47,393 bases of DNA from Sulfurimonas sp. RIFOXYB12_FULL_35_9 (GTDB lineage: Bacteria; Campylobacterota; Campylobacteria; Campylobacterales; Sulfurimonadaceae), in NCBI GenBank assembly GCA_001829715.1, contig MICC01000112.1, positions 3,457-50,849 on the forward strand, given 5' to 3'. This document shows positions 8,460 to 16,324 of the stretch, in pieces. The notes beneath the pieces are model-generated. The model searched no databases. It had not been told where the DNA came from and saw nothing but the letters and a program-made list of their open reading frames with translations. Each line of letters opens with the position of its first letter. Within the stretch, counting starts at the first letter, position 1. The translations under genes and the position numbers were made by a program.

Positions 8460-9428
8460 TTATTCACAGACTTTCACTAGTTGTTTTGCAATATGCCACA
8501 TTAAGACGGGTGGTACGGCATTTCCAATTGCACGATATTGTCTATTTTCAGAAACTGAACTAAACCGAAATGTATTTGGAAAAGACTGAATATTTGCAGC
8601 TTCAAGAGGTGTAAATCGCCTATATCGACCATTTATTTTTAAAACAGGGTCAGTACTATTTAAACTTACTTTTGAAAGATGAGAACTAATAGTGTTGCAT
8701 GGTTTTTGTAAATTTTGCTCTCTTCCTTTATTCATTTTATGCCTAACTTTTAACATTCCAGATACGGCTTTCTCACTGAAATACCATTTTTCCTCTAAAT
8801 GCGCTTCCTTATTAATGACTGATTCTAAATTTACAATTGCCTCTCCCAAAGTTATTGACTCGGGAAATTCAAATCTATCGTAATCTGTTATTTCTTTAAA
8901 ACCAACCATAAAAACTCTTTCTCTTTTTTGGGGAACGCCATAATGGGAAGCATTAAAAAGTTTATATTTAACATAATAACCTGAACTTTTAAATTCTTCT
9001 ATTATTGCAGGAAATGCTTTACCTTTATTGGCAGATAGTAACCCTTTGACATTTTCTGCAATAAAAAATCTAGGTTGCTTTACTTTAAGTATACGAACAA
9101 TTTCAAAAAATAATTTTCCTCGTTCATCCGTGTAACCCAATCGTGGTGGATTTTGGGCACTAATTGAAAAAGATTGACATGGAAAACCCCCAAGTAAAAT
9201 ATCATGTTCAGGTATTTCATCAGGGTTAATATCTTTAACATCTTTAATCATGCATTTATGCTCAAAATTATCATTATAAAGGGTAGTAGCATAAGTGTCA
9301 TTATCAGCCGCATATATAATTTGAAATGGCAAAGAGCAATAATGATTTTCTAAGAAATCAAATCCCCCAAGTAAACCAAGATCCATTCCACCACAGCCAC
9401 AAAAAAGAGAAACTGCCTTAATTTTCAT
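8460..9428 (-). CDS. DNA (cytosine-5) methyltransferase, second of the cassette
   Basis: The 322-aa enzyme has the ordered C5-methylase motifs. These are I (AVSLFCGCGGMDLGL), IV with the catalytic Cys (GGFPCQSFS), VI (FIAENVKGL), VIII (QKRERVFMVGF), IX and X (YRAIGNAVPPVL). Sequence between VIII and IX, roughly residues 185-275, is the target-recognition region. It differs clearly from the other C5 methylase in this operon, so the two probably recognise different sequences or opposite strands of an asymmetric site. It overlaps the nuclease gene by 4 bp. Confidence 0.95.
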   Translation of the reverse strand: MKIKAVSLFCGCGGMDLGLLGGFDFLENHYCSLPFQIIYAADNDTYATTLYNDNFEHKCMIKDVKDINPDEIPEHDILLGGFPCQSFSISAQNPPRLGYTDERGKLFFEIVRILKVKQPRFFIAENVKGLLSANKGKAFPAIIEEFKSSGYYVKYKLFNASHYGVPQKRERVFMVGFKEITDYDRFEFPESITLGEAIVNLESVINKEAHLEEKWYFSEKAVSGMLKVRHKMNKGREQNLQKPCNTISSHLSKVSLNSTDPVLKINGRYRRFTPLEAANIQSFPNTFRFSSVSENRQYRAIGNAVPPVLMWHIAKQLVKVCE

Positions 9429-10858
9429 ATTTCTAATAACCTTTCCCAGTCTCCAGCATTATCTTTAAAACAAACTACTAAATTTTTATCAACATTTATA
9501 TTTCCTTGTTGATGCTGTTTAAGTGGATTTTTAATTACAAAAATATTTTTTTCACTGTCGTTTACTACTAAATAATAAATAAAATAATTTTCTCCCATTG
9601 TTTCAGCTGTATCCCATTCGTTTGGTGTCAGTTTAAAACAATTGTTATTAATTGCTTTTCTAGATTTAGTTGTTTTTACTTCAATATATCTTTTCCTTTT
9701 CTCTATTTCAATACTTTGAATATCGTAGCCTACGCCAAGTGATGTTGGGATTTTATTAATTAAATGCTGGCGATTTGATTTTTCTTTAGTTCTTAAATAT
9801 TCATGGGCTAAAATCAAACTTTCACCATAATCTCCAATTATTTTTGTTGGAACTTTTCTATCACCAGTCATTCGAGAATAATATTCTTGAATTAGACTTG
9901 AAATACTTTCCGTTTGGGCTTTGTCTAAATGAGGTACAAATGCCTCAATATTGTCAAAACTGTTTGCAAATTCAAACCAACTTTCTTCTAATATAGCAAT
10001 TTCAGAATTTGAAATTCCTTTTTGTTTATAGAATTTATCATAAGATTTAAACCAAGTTATATTTTCTAAATGATAGCTTATAGCTTCTTTGTTTTCATAA
10101 TTAAGATAGTAATAGTAGCCTGTACCCTTATGCCCAAGTAAATTAGCCAAAACCATATAATCTAAAATATCACCAGCATATCTACAAACATCTCCATTTG
10201 ATGGATAAGTGCCTGTAGTTTCATTTTTAAGTTGTTCATATTTATGGTCATATTCTACTTTTTCAATTCGATTTTTTAAAATTAATTTAGCAACATCTTT
10301 AGGATGTCTTCCATCTCTCGTAACTCTTAAATCAAAATAAGCACATTGAGTTAATTCTTCGGCAGTTAAACTAAAAGGTTTTCCTGTTATTTTTTCTCCT
10401 TCAAGTAATAGTTGTAATATAAAATTACAAGGCTTAAATTTTATACCGACTTCAATTTGTTTAATCACATTTTGTGACTTAATGTGTCCTCCTGGATATT
10501 GAAATGAATATAAAAAATAATTAAAAAATTCATCTAAATATCTATTGTTTGCCAATCTAATGGCTGTTTTACTAGGTTTTAAAAAACCATCTTTTTCTTG
10601 AATGAAAGCAAATAGCGCAGAAATTTCTGTTCTCCAGTTATCAATTGTTTTTTGGGTTAAAGTCGAATTTTTCTTAAACTCAAATAATATTTTGTTTAAT
10701 TCTAAATTAAAGTTTTTTTCAATTGAACTACTCATCCCTGAAATTGATGTCGCAACATGAAGCAAAACCTCCTCAACATCATTTTTAAAACGAGGTCTTA
10801 CATGATGTAGGCGAAAAAAATATTCGTCAGGTATTTTATACTTTGCTTGTTTACTCAT
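9425..10858 (-). CDS. Putative restriction endonuclease with C-terminal DUF3883 domain
   Basis: The 477-aa protein has a long helical N-terminal part that I cannot assign. The C-terminal domain (about residues 335-450) looks like DUF3883, a PD-(D/E)XK-type nuclease fold. GDYGESLILAHEYL is followed by GVGYDIQSIE, then RYIEVKTTKSR with the catalytic E-x-K, then FKLTPNEWDTAE. It lies between two C5 methylases with 4-bp overlaps on each side, the expected place for their cognate restriction enzyme. AT content is high by eye compared with the flanking housekeeping genes. Nuclease activity and specificity are inference. Confidence 0.75.
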   Translation of the reverse strand: MSKQAKYKIPDEYFFRLHHVRPRFKNDVEEVLLHVATSISGMSSSIEKNFNLELNKILFEFKKNSTLTQKTIDNWRTEISALFAFIQEKDGFLKPSKTAIRLANNRYLDEFFNYFLYSFQYPGGHIKSQNVIKQIEVGIKFKPCNFILQLLLEGEKITGKPFSLTAEELTQCAYFDLRVTRDGRHPKDVAKLILKNRIEKVEYDHKYEQLKNETTGTYPSNGDVCRYAGDILDYMVLANLLGHKGTGYYYYLNYENKEAISYHLENITWFKSYDKFYKQKGISNSEIAILEESWFEFANSFDNIEAFVPHLDKAQTESISSLIQEYYSRMTGDRKVPTKIIGDYGESLILAHEYLRTKEKSNRQHLINKIPTSLGVGYDIQSIEIEKRKRYIEVKTTKSRKAINNNCFKLTPNEWDTAETMGENYFIYYLVVNDSEKNIFVIKNPLKQHQQGNINVDKNLVVCFKDNAGDWERLLEI

Positions 10859-11889
10859 ATATAACTCCTTATTGTTTCAGCTAATATTTTTGCTAATAAT
10901 GAAGGAACAGCATTTCCAACTTGTTTATACTGACTAGTTTTACTTCCTAAAAAAATAAAACTATCAGGAAAAGATTGTATCCTCGCACTTTCTCTAACAG
11001 TAGGAACACGATTGAATTTATAATGAAAATGATGCCTATGTCCCGTGTCAATCGTAAAACTTGGTTTTTTACTATTTAGCCTTGTCCAAGCTATATTTAC
11101 ATTTCTTGTTTTTTGCAATTCTATTGGAAGATTTTTATAATTACCACCATCGGGAACCATTGCAATAATTTCAATAGTTTGGTTGCTATGATTTGTAATC
11201 TCATGATTGAATATTAAATTTGAATCTTTTCTAATCATTTTTTGATAATCAGATTTTGGTTCAATTGTATGTTTTGTTCCATCAGAAATTGATTTTTCTG
11301 TTAAATCAGAAATGGCGTCTTCTGAAGAAATAATATTTCGAGTTGTAGGCTCTGGAAATATGAATTCTTTTTTATTTTTTGTTCCGACAAAAAATGCTCG
11401 CTTTCGATTTTGAGGCACTCCAAATTCAGATGCTAACAAAACTTTACAAACTACTGTGTAACCTAAGCTTTCAAAGTCATTTATTATTGTATCTTTAATA
11501 ACTCCTTGATGCATAGAAACAATATTTGGTACATTTTCCATTAGAAATACACTTGGCTTATAGAACTTTACAAAGCTTACGAATGATTTATAAAGCTTAT
11601 TTCTTTCGTCATCAACAATTCTTTTTCCAGCAATAGAAAAACCTTGGCAAGGTGGACCTCCAATGATTAAATCAGCATTATATGTTTCTGTTTTTTTGCT
11701 TATTTCTTGTGGTGTGTCAATAGATAAATCAGCAATTAATCCCTTTGAATTTTTATGATTATATGTAAAAGTCTCAATAGCATCTTTCCAATAATCAATC
11801 CCTAAAACAACATCATATCCTGCTTCAATAAAACCATGTGAAAGTCCACCAGAACCACAAAATAAATCAATTACTTTATACTTTTTCAT
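10855..11889 (-). CDS. DNA (cytosine-5) methyltransferase, first of the cassette
   Basis: The 344-aa protein shows motif I (VIDLFCGSGGLSHGFIEAG), IV with catalytic Cys (IIGGPPCQGFSIAGKR), VI (FLMENVPNIV), VIII (PQNRKRAFFVGT), IX (RESARIQSFPDSF) and X (QVGNAVPSLLA). The variable region between VIII and IX is about residues 180-290. The start ATG overlaps the stop of the short upstream methylase (ATGA) and its own stop overlaps the nuclease start, so translation of all three is probably coupled. Confidence 0.95.
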   Translation of the reverse strand: MKKYKVIDLFCGSGGLSHGFIEAGYDVVLGIDYWKDAIETFTYNHKNSKGLIADLSIDTPQEISKKTETYNADLIIGGPPCQGFSIAGKRIVDDERNKLYKSFVSFVKFYKPSVFLMENVPNIVSMHQGVIKDTIINDFESLGYTVVCKVLLASEFGVPQNRKRAFFVGTKNKKEFIFPEPTTRNIISSEDAISDLTEKSISDGTKHTIEPKSDYQKMIRKDSNLIFNHEITNHSNQTIEIIAMVPDGGNYKNLPIELQKTRNVNIAWTRLNSKKPSFTIDTGHRHHFHYKFNRVPTVRESARIQSFPDSFIFLGSKTSQYKQVGNAVPSLLAKILAETIRSYI

Positions 11890-12413
11890 TTAAGCTCCAT
11901 AAACTTTTTCACAAACTCATCAATATCATCTATCTGAGATAAATCATTTTCATTTTCTGTAAATTTCACTATATCCATGTAAGGTGGATGCATAAGTACG
12001 AACTGTACATGTGAGGAGTTGAATTTTTCATTTGCTTTTTTTATATTTTCATCGACTTGCAAACTATCGAGTGAGTTGCAGTCATTTATGTAAAAATTAT
12101 CATCATATTTTTCATCACGCATGCTGTTGTTGACATACTCTAGCATTTGTGGATTTATGTCAAAACCTATATATTTGCGATGTAGTTTTTCACATTCAAA
12201 AAGTGTTGTTCCGCTCCCCATGAAAGGTTCTAAAACTATCTCATTTTCTTTTGTGTATCGCTTTAAAAGTTGATTTGGGATTTGTGGAATAAAGTTTCCA
12301 TGATAAACATTTTTATGTTTTCCACTTTTATCTCTTTCGTTTATAACCCAAAGCGAATCGGTATTTATATCGGAGTCTTTCCAACTTTTCATATCTAAAT
12401 CATTAAATTTCAT
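11886..12413 (-). CDS. Short N4/N6 DNA methylase, apparently lacking its C-terminal part
   Basis: The 175-aa product carries motif I, EPFMGSGTTLFECEKL (about residues 61-76), followed by YIGFDINP and a motif-IV-like FVLMHPPYMDIVKF (about 138-151). The chain stops about 25 residues later at FMELK. Relatives with this motif order usually continue for another 80-100 residues with the remaining methylase core strands, so this copy looks truncated. Its stop overlaps the next C5 methylase start (ATGA). It could be a broken methylase, a subunit completed by another protein, or a regulatory remnant. AAGGA precedes the ATG. Confidence 0.72.
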   Translation of the reverse strand: MKFNDLDMKSWKDSDINTDSLWVINERDKSGKHKNVYHGNFIPQIPNQLLKRYTKENEIVLEPFMGSGTTLFECEKLHRKYIGFDINPQMLEYVNNSMRDEKYDDNFYINDCNSLDSLQVDENIKKANEKFNSSHVQFVLMHPPYMDIVKFTENENDLSQIDDIDEFVKKFMELK

Positions 12414-12528
12414 TTTTATAAATTCCTTAGGCTTAAATATAAAAAAGTTGCGATAGTATAATAACTTAAAATTTTATACTATGCCATCGTATAAAAGTAA
12501 AGGTATCTATACTATATAAACACAAAAT
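12414..12528 (-). promoter_or_regulatory. Promoter/operator region of the restriction-modification cassette
   Basis: The 115-bp gap between dxr and the cassette holds an inverted repeat, ATAGTATA (12453-12460) with TATACTAT (12475-12482), and a further direct copy TATACTAT (12508-12515) 33 bp away. Read on the minus strand, TATACT (complement of part of 12453-12460) can serve as a -10 box. The repeats would then overlap the promoter, as in autoregulated restriction operons. No controller (C) gene is present. The operator role is inference. Confidence 0.5.
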
Positions 12529-13590
12529 CTATCTTATAGAGCATCTTACTTCTTCATCAAGAGCAAACACGTCATCAACATTTTTTGGCAAAGTGTCAAA
12601 CTTTTCGTATGATTGGATGATTGTTTTTGCTATCTCCATAAAGCCGATTTTTCCTGAGATAAACTTCTCGATAGCAGCTTCATTTGCGGCATTTACGACT
12701 ACGCCGCGAGACGGGTTTTTCAGAAGTTCCTCTTTTATCTGCCAAATCGGGTATCTGTCGGTCGTTATCTCGCGAAATTCTAACGAGCCTACTTTGAGCA
12801 AATCTACATGTGGGAGGATATTTTCCTGCATTTTGCCATCAAGTGCAAAGGCGATGGGGAGCTGCATGCTGGCATGTGCAAAGTGTGCGGTGGTTGAGCC
12901 GTCTTTAAAGTCGATAAGTGCGTGGATGAGTGACTTTGTTTCGATTATGGCATCGTAACATCCCTCTCCAAATAGCCATCTTGCCTCTAAGAGTTCAAAG
13001 ATTTTATTTACCATCGTTGCGCTGTCAATGGTTATTTTTTGACCCATTGACCAGTTTGGATGATTTTGCGTATCTGCAAGCGTCGCATGTTGAAGTCTCT
13101 CCAGTTCCCAGTCACGAAATGCACCGCCGCTTGCGGTAATTATCATCTTCTCTACGGGGCGGTTTTGCATCAAGTACCAAAGTCCGAAATGTTCGCTGTC
13201 TATGGGTTGGATTTTGGTTGTATCTATAAAAGCTCCACATGCAACGAGTGACTCTTTGTTGGCAAGAGCTACTCTTTTTTTGCATTCAAGGGCGGTGAGT
13301 GTCGGGCGAAGTCCCAAAAACCCGACAAGCGCATTTACCACTAACTCGCTTGAAGAGTTTTTTATAACATCTAAAATCGCCTCTTGCCCATAAAAAACAT
13401 GAGGATGTTCTACTCTGTAAACATCTTCTTTGTTTGCAATAACGACTATTTTTGGATTGTGTTCTTTTATCTGGGAGTTTAAGAGGTCTATATTGTTGCC
13501 GGCAACAAGTGCTTCAACCGAAATTGAAAATTTTTTTGCGACCTCAAGCGTGTTTACACCGATAGAACCTGTAGAGCCGAGTAGTATCAC
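12529..13590 (-). CDS. dxr: 1-deoxy-D-xylulose 5-phosphate reductoisomerase
   Basis: The 353-aa enzyme begins at a GTG directly after the cdsA stop, and its first residues already form the NADPH-binding loop (LLGSTGSIGVNTL). IQPIDSEHFGLW, ASGGAFRDWE, NWSMGQKITIDSATMVNK and the HALIDF...HFAHASMQLPI loop are the metal- and substrate-binding signatures. It makes 2-C-methyl-D-erythritol 4-phosphate in the MEP isoprenoid pathway. It is joined to cdsA without spacing. The restriction-modification cassette starts 115 bp downstream. Confidence 0.98.
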   Translation of the reverse strand: MILLGSTGSIGVNTLEVAKKFSISVEALVAGNNIDLLNSQIKEHNPKIVVIANKEDVYRVEHPHVFYGQEAILDVIKNSSSELVVNALVGFLGLRPTLTALECKKRVALANKESLVACGAFIDTTKIQPIDSEHFGLWYLMQNRPVEKMIITASGGAFRDWELERLQHATLADTQNHPNWSMGQKITIDSATMVNKIFELLEARWLFGEGCYDAIIETKSLIHALIDFKDGSTTAHFAHASMQLPIAFALDGKMQENILPHVDLLKVGSLEFREITTDRYPIWQIKEELLKNPSRGVVVNAANEAAIEKFISGKIGFMEIAKTIIQSYEKFDTLPKNVDDVFALDEEVRCSIR

Positions 13591-14346
13591 CTACACGAGT
13601 CCACGAATAAGGATTAGCATCACAATTGAGCCAAATAGGTAGCCGTCTATACGATCCAGCACGCCGCCGTGACCCGGTAAAATATATCCGCTGTCTTTTA
13701 CGCCTGCAGTTCTTTTGAGTGAACTCTCATACAAATCGCCGAAAATAGAGCTAAGAGAGACCATAAAAGAGATGATAATGGAAACGCCCAAATCGACGAT
13801 AGATAAACCTACAAACATACCGCCGATTGTTGCAACTGCTACTCCGCCGAGTACGCCCTCTAGAGTTTTGTTCGGAGATGTTGGACTAAAAGGAGTTTTG
13901 CCCATACTTTTACCGACTCCGTATGCCCCGATATCTGTCAGTGCAACGACTACTAAAAGCCATAAAAGAGAGACGATACCGTATTCTTGATACATTGCCA
14001 AGATAAAAAGCATACCTGCCGTCGGGTAAATGAATGGGAGAAAATTTTTCCAAGTCAAATCTCTGTTAAAAGCAACTGCACCTGCGTACGCTAAACCGGA
14101 TAAGATAAAAAGGTCGTCACCGTAAGGATATATCCCTGCAATAAGCCAGATTCCTACCGCAAAATAGACTAGATTACTATTTTTTATATCAAAAAGTTTC
14201 ATCGCCTCATAAAAGGCTAAAATATAAACTACCCCAAGAAAGAGCCACATAAGAAAAAAGTTGTCTATTAAACCGATAGTAAGAACTCCTGCGACAAGTG
14301 CTAAACCGGTAGCTACTCTCTCTTTGGAGCTTGTAAAAACATTCAT
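13591..14346 (-). CDS. cdsA: Phosphatidate cytidylyltransferase
   Basis: The 251-aa integral membrane protein has about seven hydrophobic segments and the CdsA signatures SPNKTLEGVLGG and KDSGYILPGHGGVLDRIDGY. It makes CDP-diacylglycerol from phosphatidate and CTP, the branch point of phospholipid synthesis. An in-frame ATG at 14388 would add 14 residues. The start at 14346 (MNVFTSSKERV) is preferred because AGAGGA lies about seven bases upstream. A TATAAT (complement of 14374-14379) lies just beyond. It is directly followed by dxr. Confidence 0.97.
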   Translation of the reverse strand: MNVFTSSKERVATGLALVAGVLTIGLIDNFFLMWLFLGVVYILAFYEAMKLFDIKNSNLVYFAVGIWLIAGIYPYGDDLFILSGLAYAGAVAFNRDLTWKNFLPFIYPTAGMLFILAMYQEYGIVSLLWLLVVVALTDIGAYGVGKSMGKTPFSPTSPNKTLEGVLGGVAVATIGGMFVGLSIVDLGVSIIISFMVSLSSIFGDLYESSLKRTAGVKDSGYILPGHGGVLDRIDGYLFGSIVMLILIRGLV

Positions 14347-14373
14347 AAAAAATCCTCTAAAAATATAAGAAAT

Positions 14374-14379
14374 ATTATA
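14374..14379 (-). promoter_or_regulatory. -10 element for cdsA-dxr
   Basis: The complement of ATTATA gives a perfect TATAAT about 27 bp upstream of the preferred cdsA start. It lies inside the short space after the preceding hypothetical gene. Confidence 0.45.
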
Positions 14380-14384
14380 ACCAA

Positions 14385-14696
14385 TCACACTTTAATATCT
14401 AATATATGAAGAGGCGGTTCGCTCTCTTTTTCTTCATTTTCTGCTGTTTTTTCAGGTTTTTTAGCTCTTTTAGTCTCTTGATCTGCTTCATTTTTCGTAT
14501 GTTCACGGTCTGGGTCAATTTTTTGGTTCTCTTCCGTCGGGCGAACTTCAAGAACTTCATCTTCCTTTTCTTTAGCCGCAACCTGAGCTACCATGTTTTG
14601 GAAATCTACACGATTATTATGAGCGGTAGCGACCAATGAAACACTCGGTGTCTGCTGATTTACATAAATAGCGTTGCCGACTAAACCCACCGCCAT
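14385..14696 (-). CDS. Hypothetical charged protein
   Basis: The 103-aa product begins MAVGLVGNAIYVNQQTPSVS. After residue 40 it turns into a highly charged Glu/Lys-rich, probably disordered tail, ending PPLHILDIKV. AAGGGGAATAAG before the ATG gives a good ribosome-binding site. There is no signal peptide or known domain. The N-terminal pattern suggests a short ordered segment followed by a linker, but I do not recognise the family. Coding is supported by the ribosome-binding site and by the tight fit between neighbours. Confidence 0.7.
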   Translation of the reverse strand: MAVGLVGNAIYVNQQTPSVSLVATAHNNRVDFQNMVAQVAAKEKEDEVLEVRPTEENQKIDPDREHTKNEADQETKRAKKPEKTAENEEKESEPPLHILDIKV

Positions 14697-14825
14697 CTTA
14701 TTCCCCTTAATTTTACTTTGTAAAATGAAGGAAACCCTTCATTTATATTTAAAACGATGTCGGAAGTAATTCCGCCACCTACGCTAGCCGCTATGGCACT
14801 AAAGCTTGCCTCTTTCGAGGCAGAA
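14697..14825 (-). promoter_or_regulatory. Three-hairpin spacer between the NFACT gene and the hypothetical gene
   Basis: There are three perfect hairpins in 100 bp: TGCCTC-tttc-GAGGCA (14807-14822), CGGAA-gtaa-TTCCG (14761-14774) and AAATGAAGG-aaac-CCTTCATTT (14723-14744). On the minus strand the first would end the NFACT transcript. The last, followed by TTTTAC, lies upstream of the hypothetical gene's ribosome-binding site. One frame through the region is open and gene-like, but has no ATG. Confidence 0.5.
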
Positions 14826-16151
14826 TTACCTCGTATCAACCTCAACGGTTTTGTATTTGTTGTAAAGCACATTAGCACCACTTTGAATGGTAACTTCTCT
14901 TCTTGGAGTATAATCGACCAAATACCTGTCTTTTTCAAACATTGTAAAGTCAACGCAAAGTCTTGCGGCCGCTTCTATGATATTTAAGGGGATGTTTTGC
15001 TTATCGGTTGTGATGATTACATGAGCGGATGGGCGTTCCTTCATGTGCAGCCAGATGTCCTTTGCGCGGGCATTTTGGAGTAGTTCGATATTGCCTTTTT
15101 CATTTTTTCCAAGGCTTACTTTATAGCCCTCTATCCAAAAAGTCTCGATAGAATCATTGGTTTTAACTTTTTTGGCTTGAACATTTTTTGGAAAGAGAAG
15201 AACTATTTTTGCGATATCTTTCGCCTCTTCAACAGTATGTATAAAAAGCTTTATATGTTCCATTTTCGCGAGCAGAGAGCTTCTCTCTATATGCATATGA
15301 GAGGCTCTCTGTTTTGCTTTTTTGCTTCTGCTAAAGAGTGAATTTGTCATCATGGCGACTGAAGAGAACTCTTTGTGAAACTCTATCTTAACCTTTGTTC
15401 CGTCATAGTCATCCACCTCCACCATTCTTTGGTAAGGCTTTATGTTGTGCATATTTGCTAAAAGCAGATTTCCGTAACGGTTCTGTTTTGCGGCTTCGGC
15501 TTCAAGCTCATTTTCATCTTCTAAAGAATCATAAAGTTTTTGGAGCTTTTGGAGCTTTTTATAAAGAAGTGAAATTTTTTGTTTCTTTAAAGAAGAGAGT
15601 TTCTCCTGCATCTCTTTTTCGTATTCGCCGTATAGAAACTGCTCCACATCATCTATCGGATACTCTTTTGCCTCAAACGGAGCTTGCGGAACGCTTAGGA
15701 GTTTTTGCCCGACTCTTACTTCACGAAATGATGACAAGAGATCTACATGTCGGAGTGCTTCAAGAACTGTCTCATTTTCATCGAGGATAATCACATTTGT
15801 ATATTTTCCGGTGAATTCAAACTGCAGATATGTCATCTCCTCTTTGTAGGCGGATGCTACAGAGGTTTTAAATCTTATGATTTTATCTCCGTCTACAAGT
15901 TCCACATGCAGGATGTTTGCACGGCTGAATCGTTTGGACAAAAGCACGTCAAACGGCGCATTATAAACTTTTGAACGGGCATAAGAAGCACATTTGAATA
16001 TTCTGGAGTTTGAACGCTGCATCTCAAAATAGAGTTCGTCATCCTTGTCAAAAGCAACTTTTATGACGGTATCGCTTACTCTGTAAATCGCAGAGATTTT
16101 TGTAAATTTTTTCAGGTAAAGAGTTATTTGTTTTAAATGTGATAGTTTCAT
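14826..16151 (-). CDS. NFACT (RqcH/Rqc2-like) RNA-binding protein
   Basis: The 441-aa protein has an NFACT-N-like start (MKLSHLKQITLYLKKF). A central charged coiled-coil follows, about residues 185-225 and 270-300. The C-terminal NFACT-R domain has the signature RAKDIWLHMKERPSAHVII (about 362-380). Such proteins bind the 60S/50S peptidyl-tRNA complex in ribosome-associated quality control; in Bacillus RqcH adds Ala tails to stalled chains. The protein is shorter than Firmicutes RqcH (about 570 aa), as is usual in Epsilonproteobacteria. Involvement in Ala tailing here is inference. Confidence 0.88.
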   Translation of the reverse strand: MKLSHLKQITLYLKKFTKISAIYRVSDTVIKVAFDKDDELYFEMQRSNSRIFKCASYARSKVYNAPFDVLLSKRFSRANILHVELVDGDKIIRFKTSVASAYKEEMTYLQFEFTGKYTNVIILDENETVLEALRHVDLLSSFREVRVGQKLLSVPQAPFEAKEYPIDDVEQFLYGEYEKEMQEKLSSLKKQKISLLYKKLQKLQKLYDSLEDENELEAEAAKQNRYGNLLLANMHNIKPYQRMVEVDDYDGTKVKIEFHKEFSSVAMMTNSLFSRSKKAKQRASHMHIERSSLLAKMEHIKLFIHTVEEAKDIAKIVLLFPKNVQAKKVKTNDSIETFWIEGYKVSLGKNEKGNIELLQNARAKDIWLHMKERPSAHVIITTDKQNIPLNIIEAAARLCVDFTMFEKDRYLVDYTPRREVTIQSGANVLYNKYKTVEVDTR

Positions 16152-16324
16152 AAAGAGATTTTATCATACTTACTGATGTTACGCACTAAAACGAACATAT
16201 CCATTTTAAAAGATTACTTTTTAATCAACATTGATTTTTGTTTTTGTCTATTTTTTAATCAGTTAACTGTAAAAATGGCTTTATTTTGTCACTATAATTT
16301 TCATATCAATTTTAGGAGGTTATT
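16152..16324 (+). promoter_or_regulatory. narK promoter region
   Basis: TATAAT (16293-16298) and a strong GGAGGT (16315-16320) precede narK. Upstream lie two palindromes, AATCAA-ca-TTGATT (16223-16236) and CAGTTAACTG (16260-16269), at plausible activator distances. The half-sites recall FNR/CRP-type TTGAT/ATCAA sequences, but the orientation is inverted. The binding protein is therefore unknown. Confidence 0.5.

Noticed and set aside
14681-14953. 90-aa minus-strand frame overlapping the NFACT end
   Set aside because: Half of it lies inside the NFACT gene in another frame, it has no ribosome-binding site or ATG at a sensible place, and the rest is hairpin sequence.
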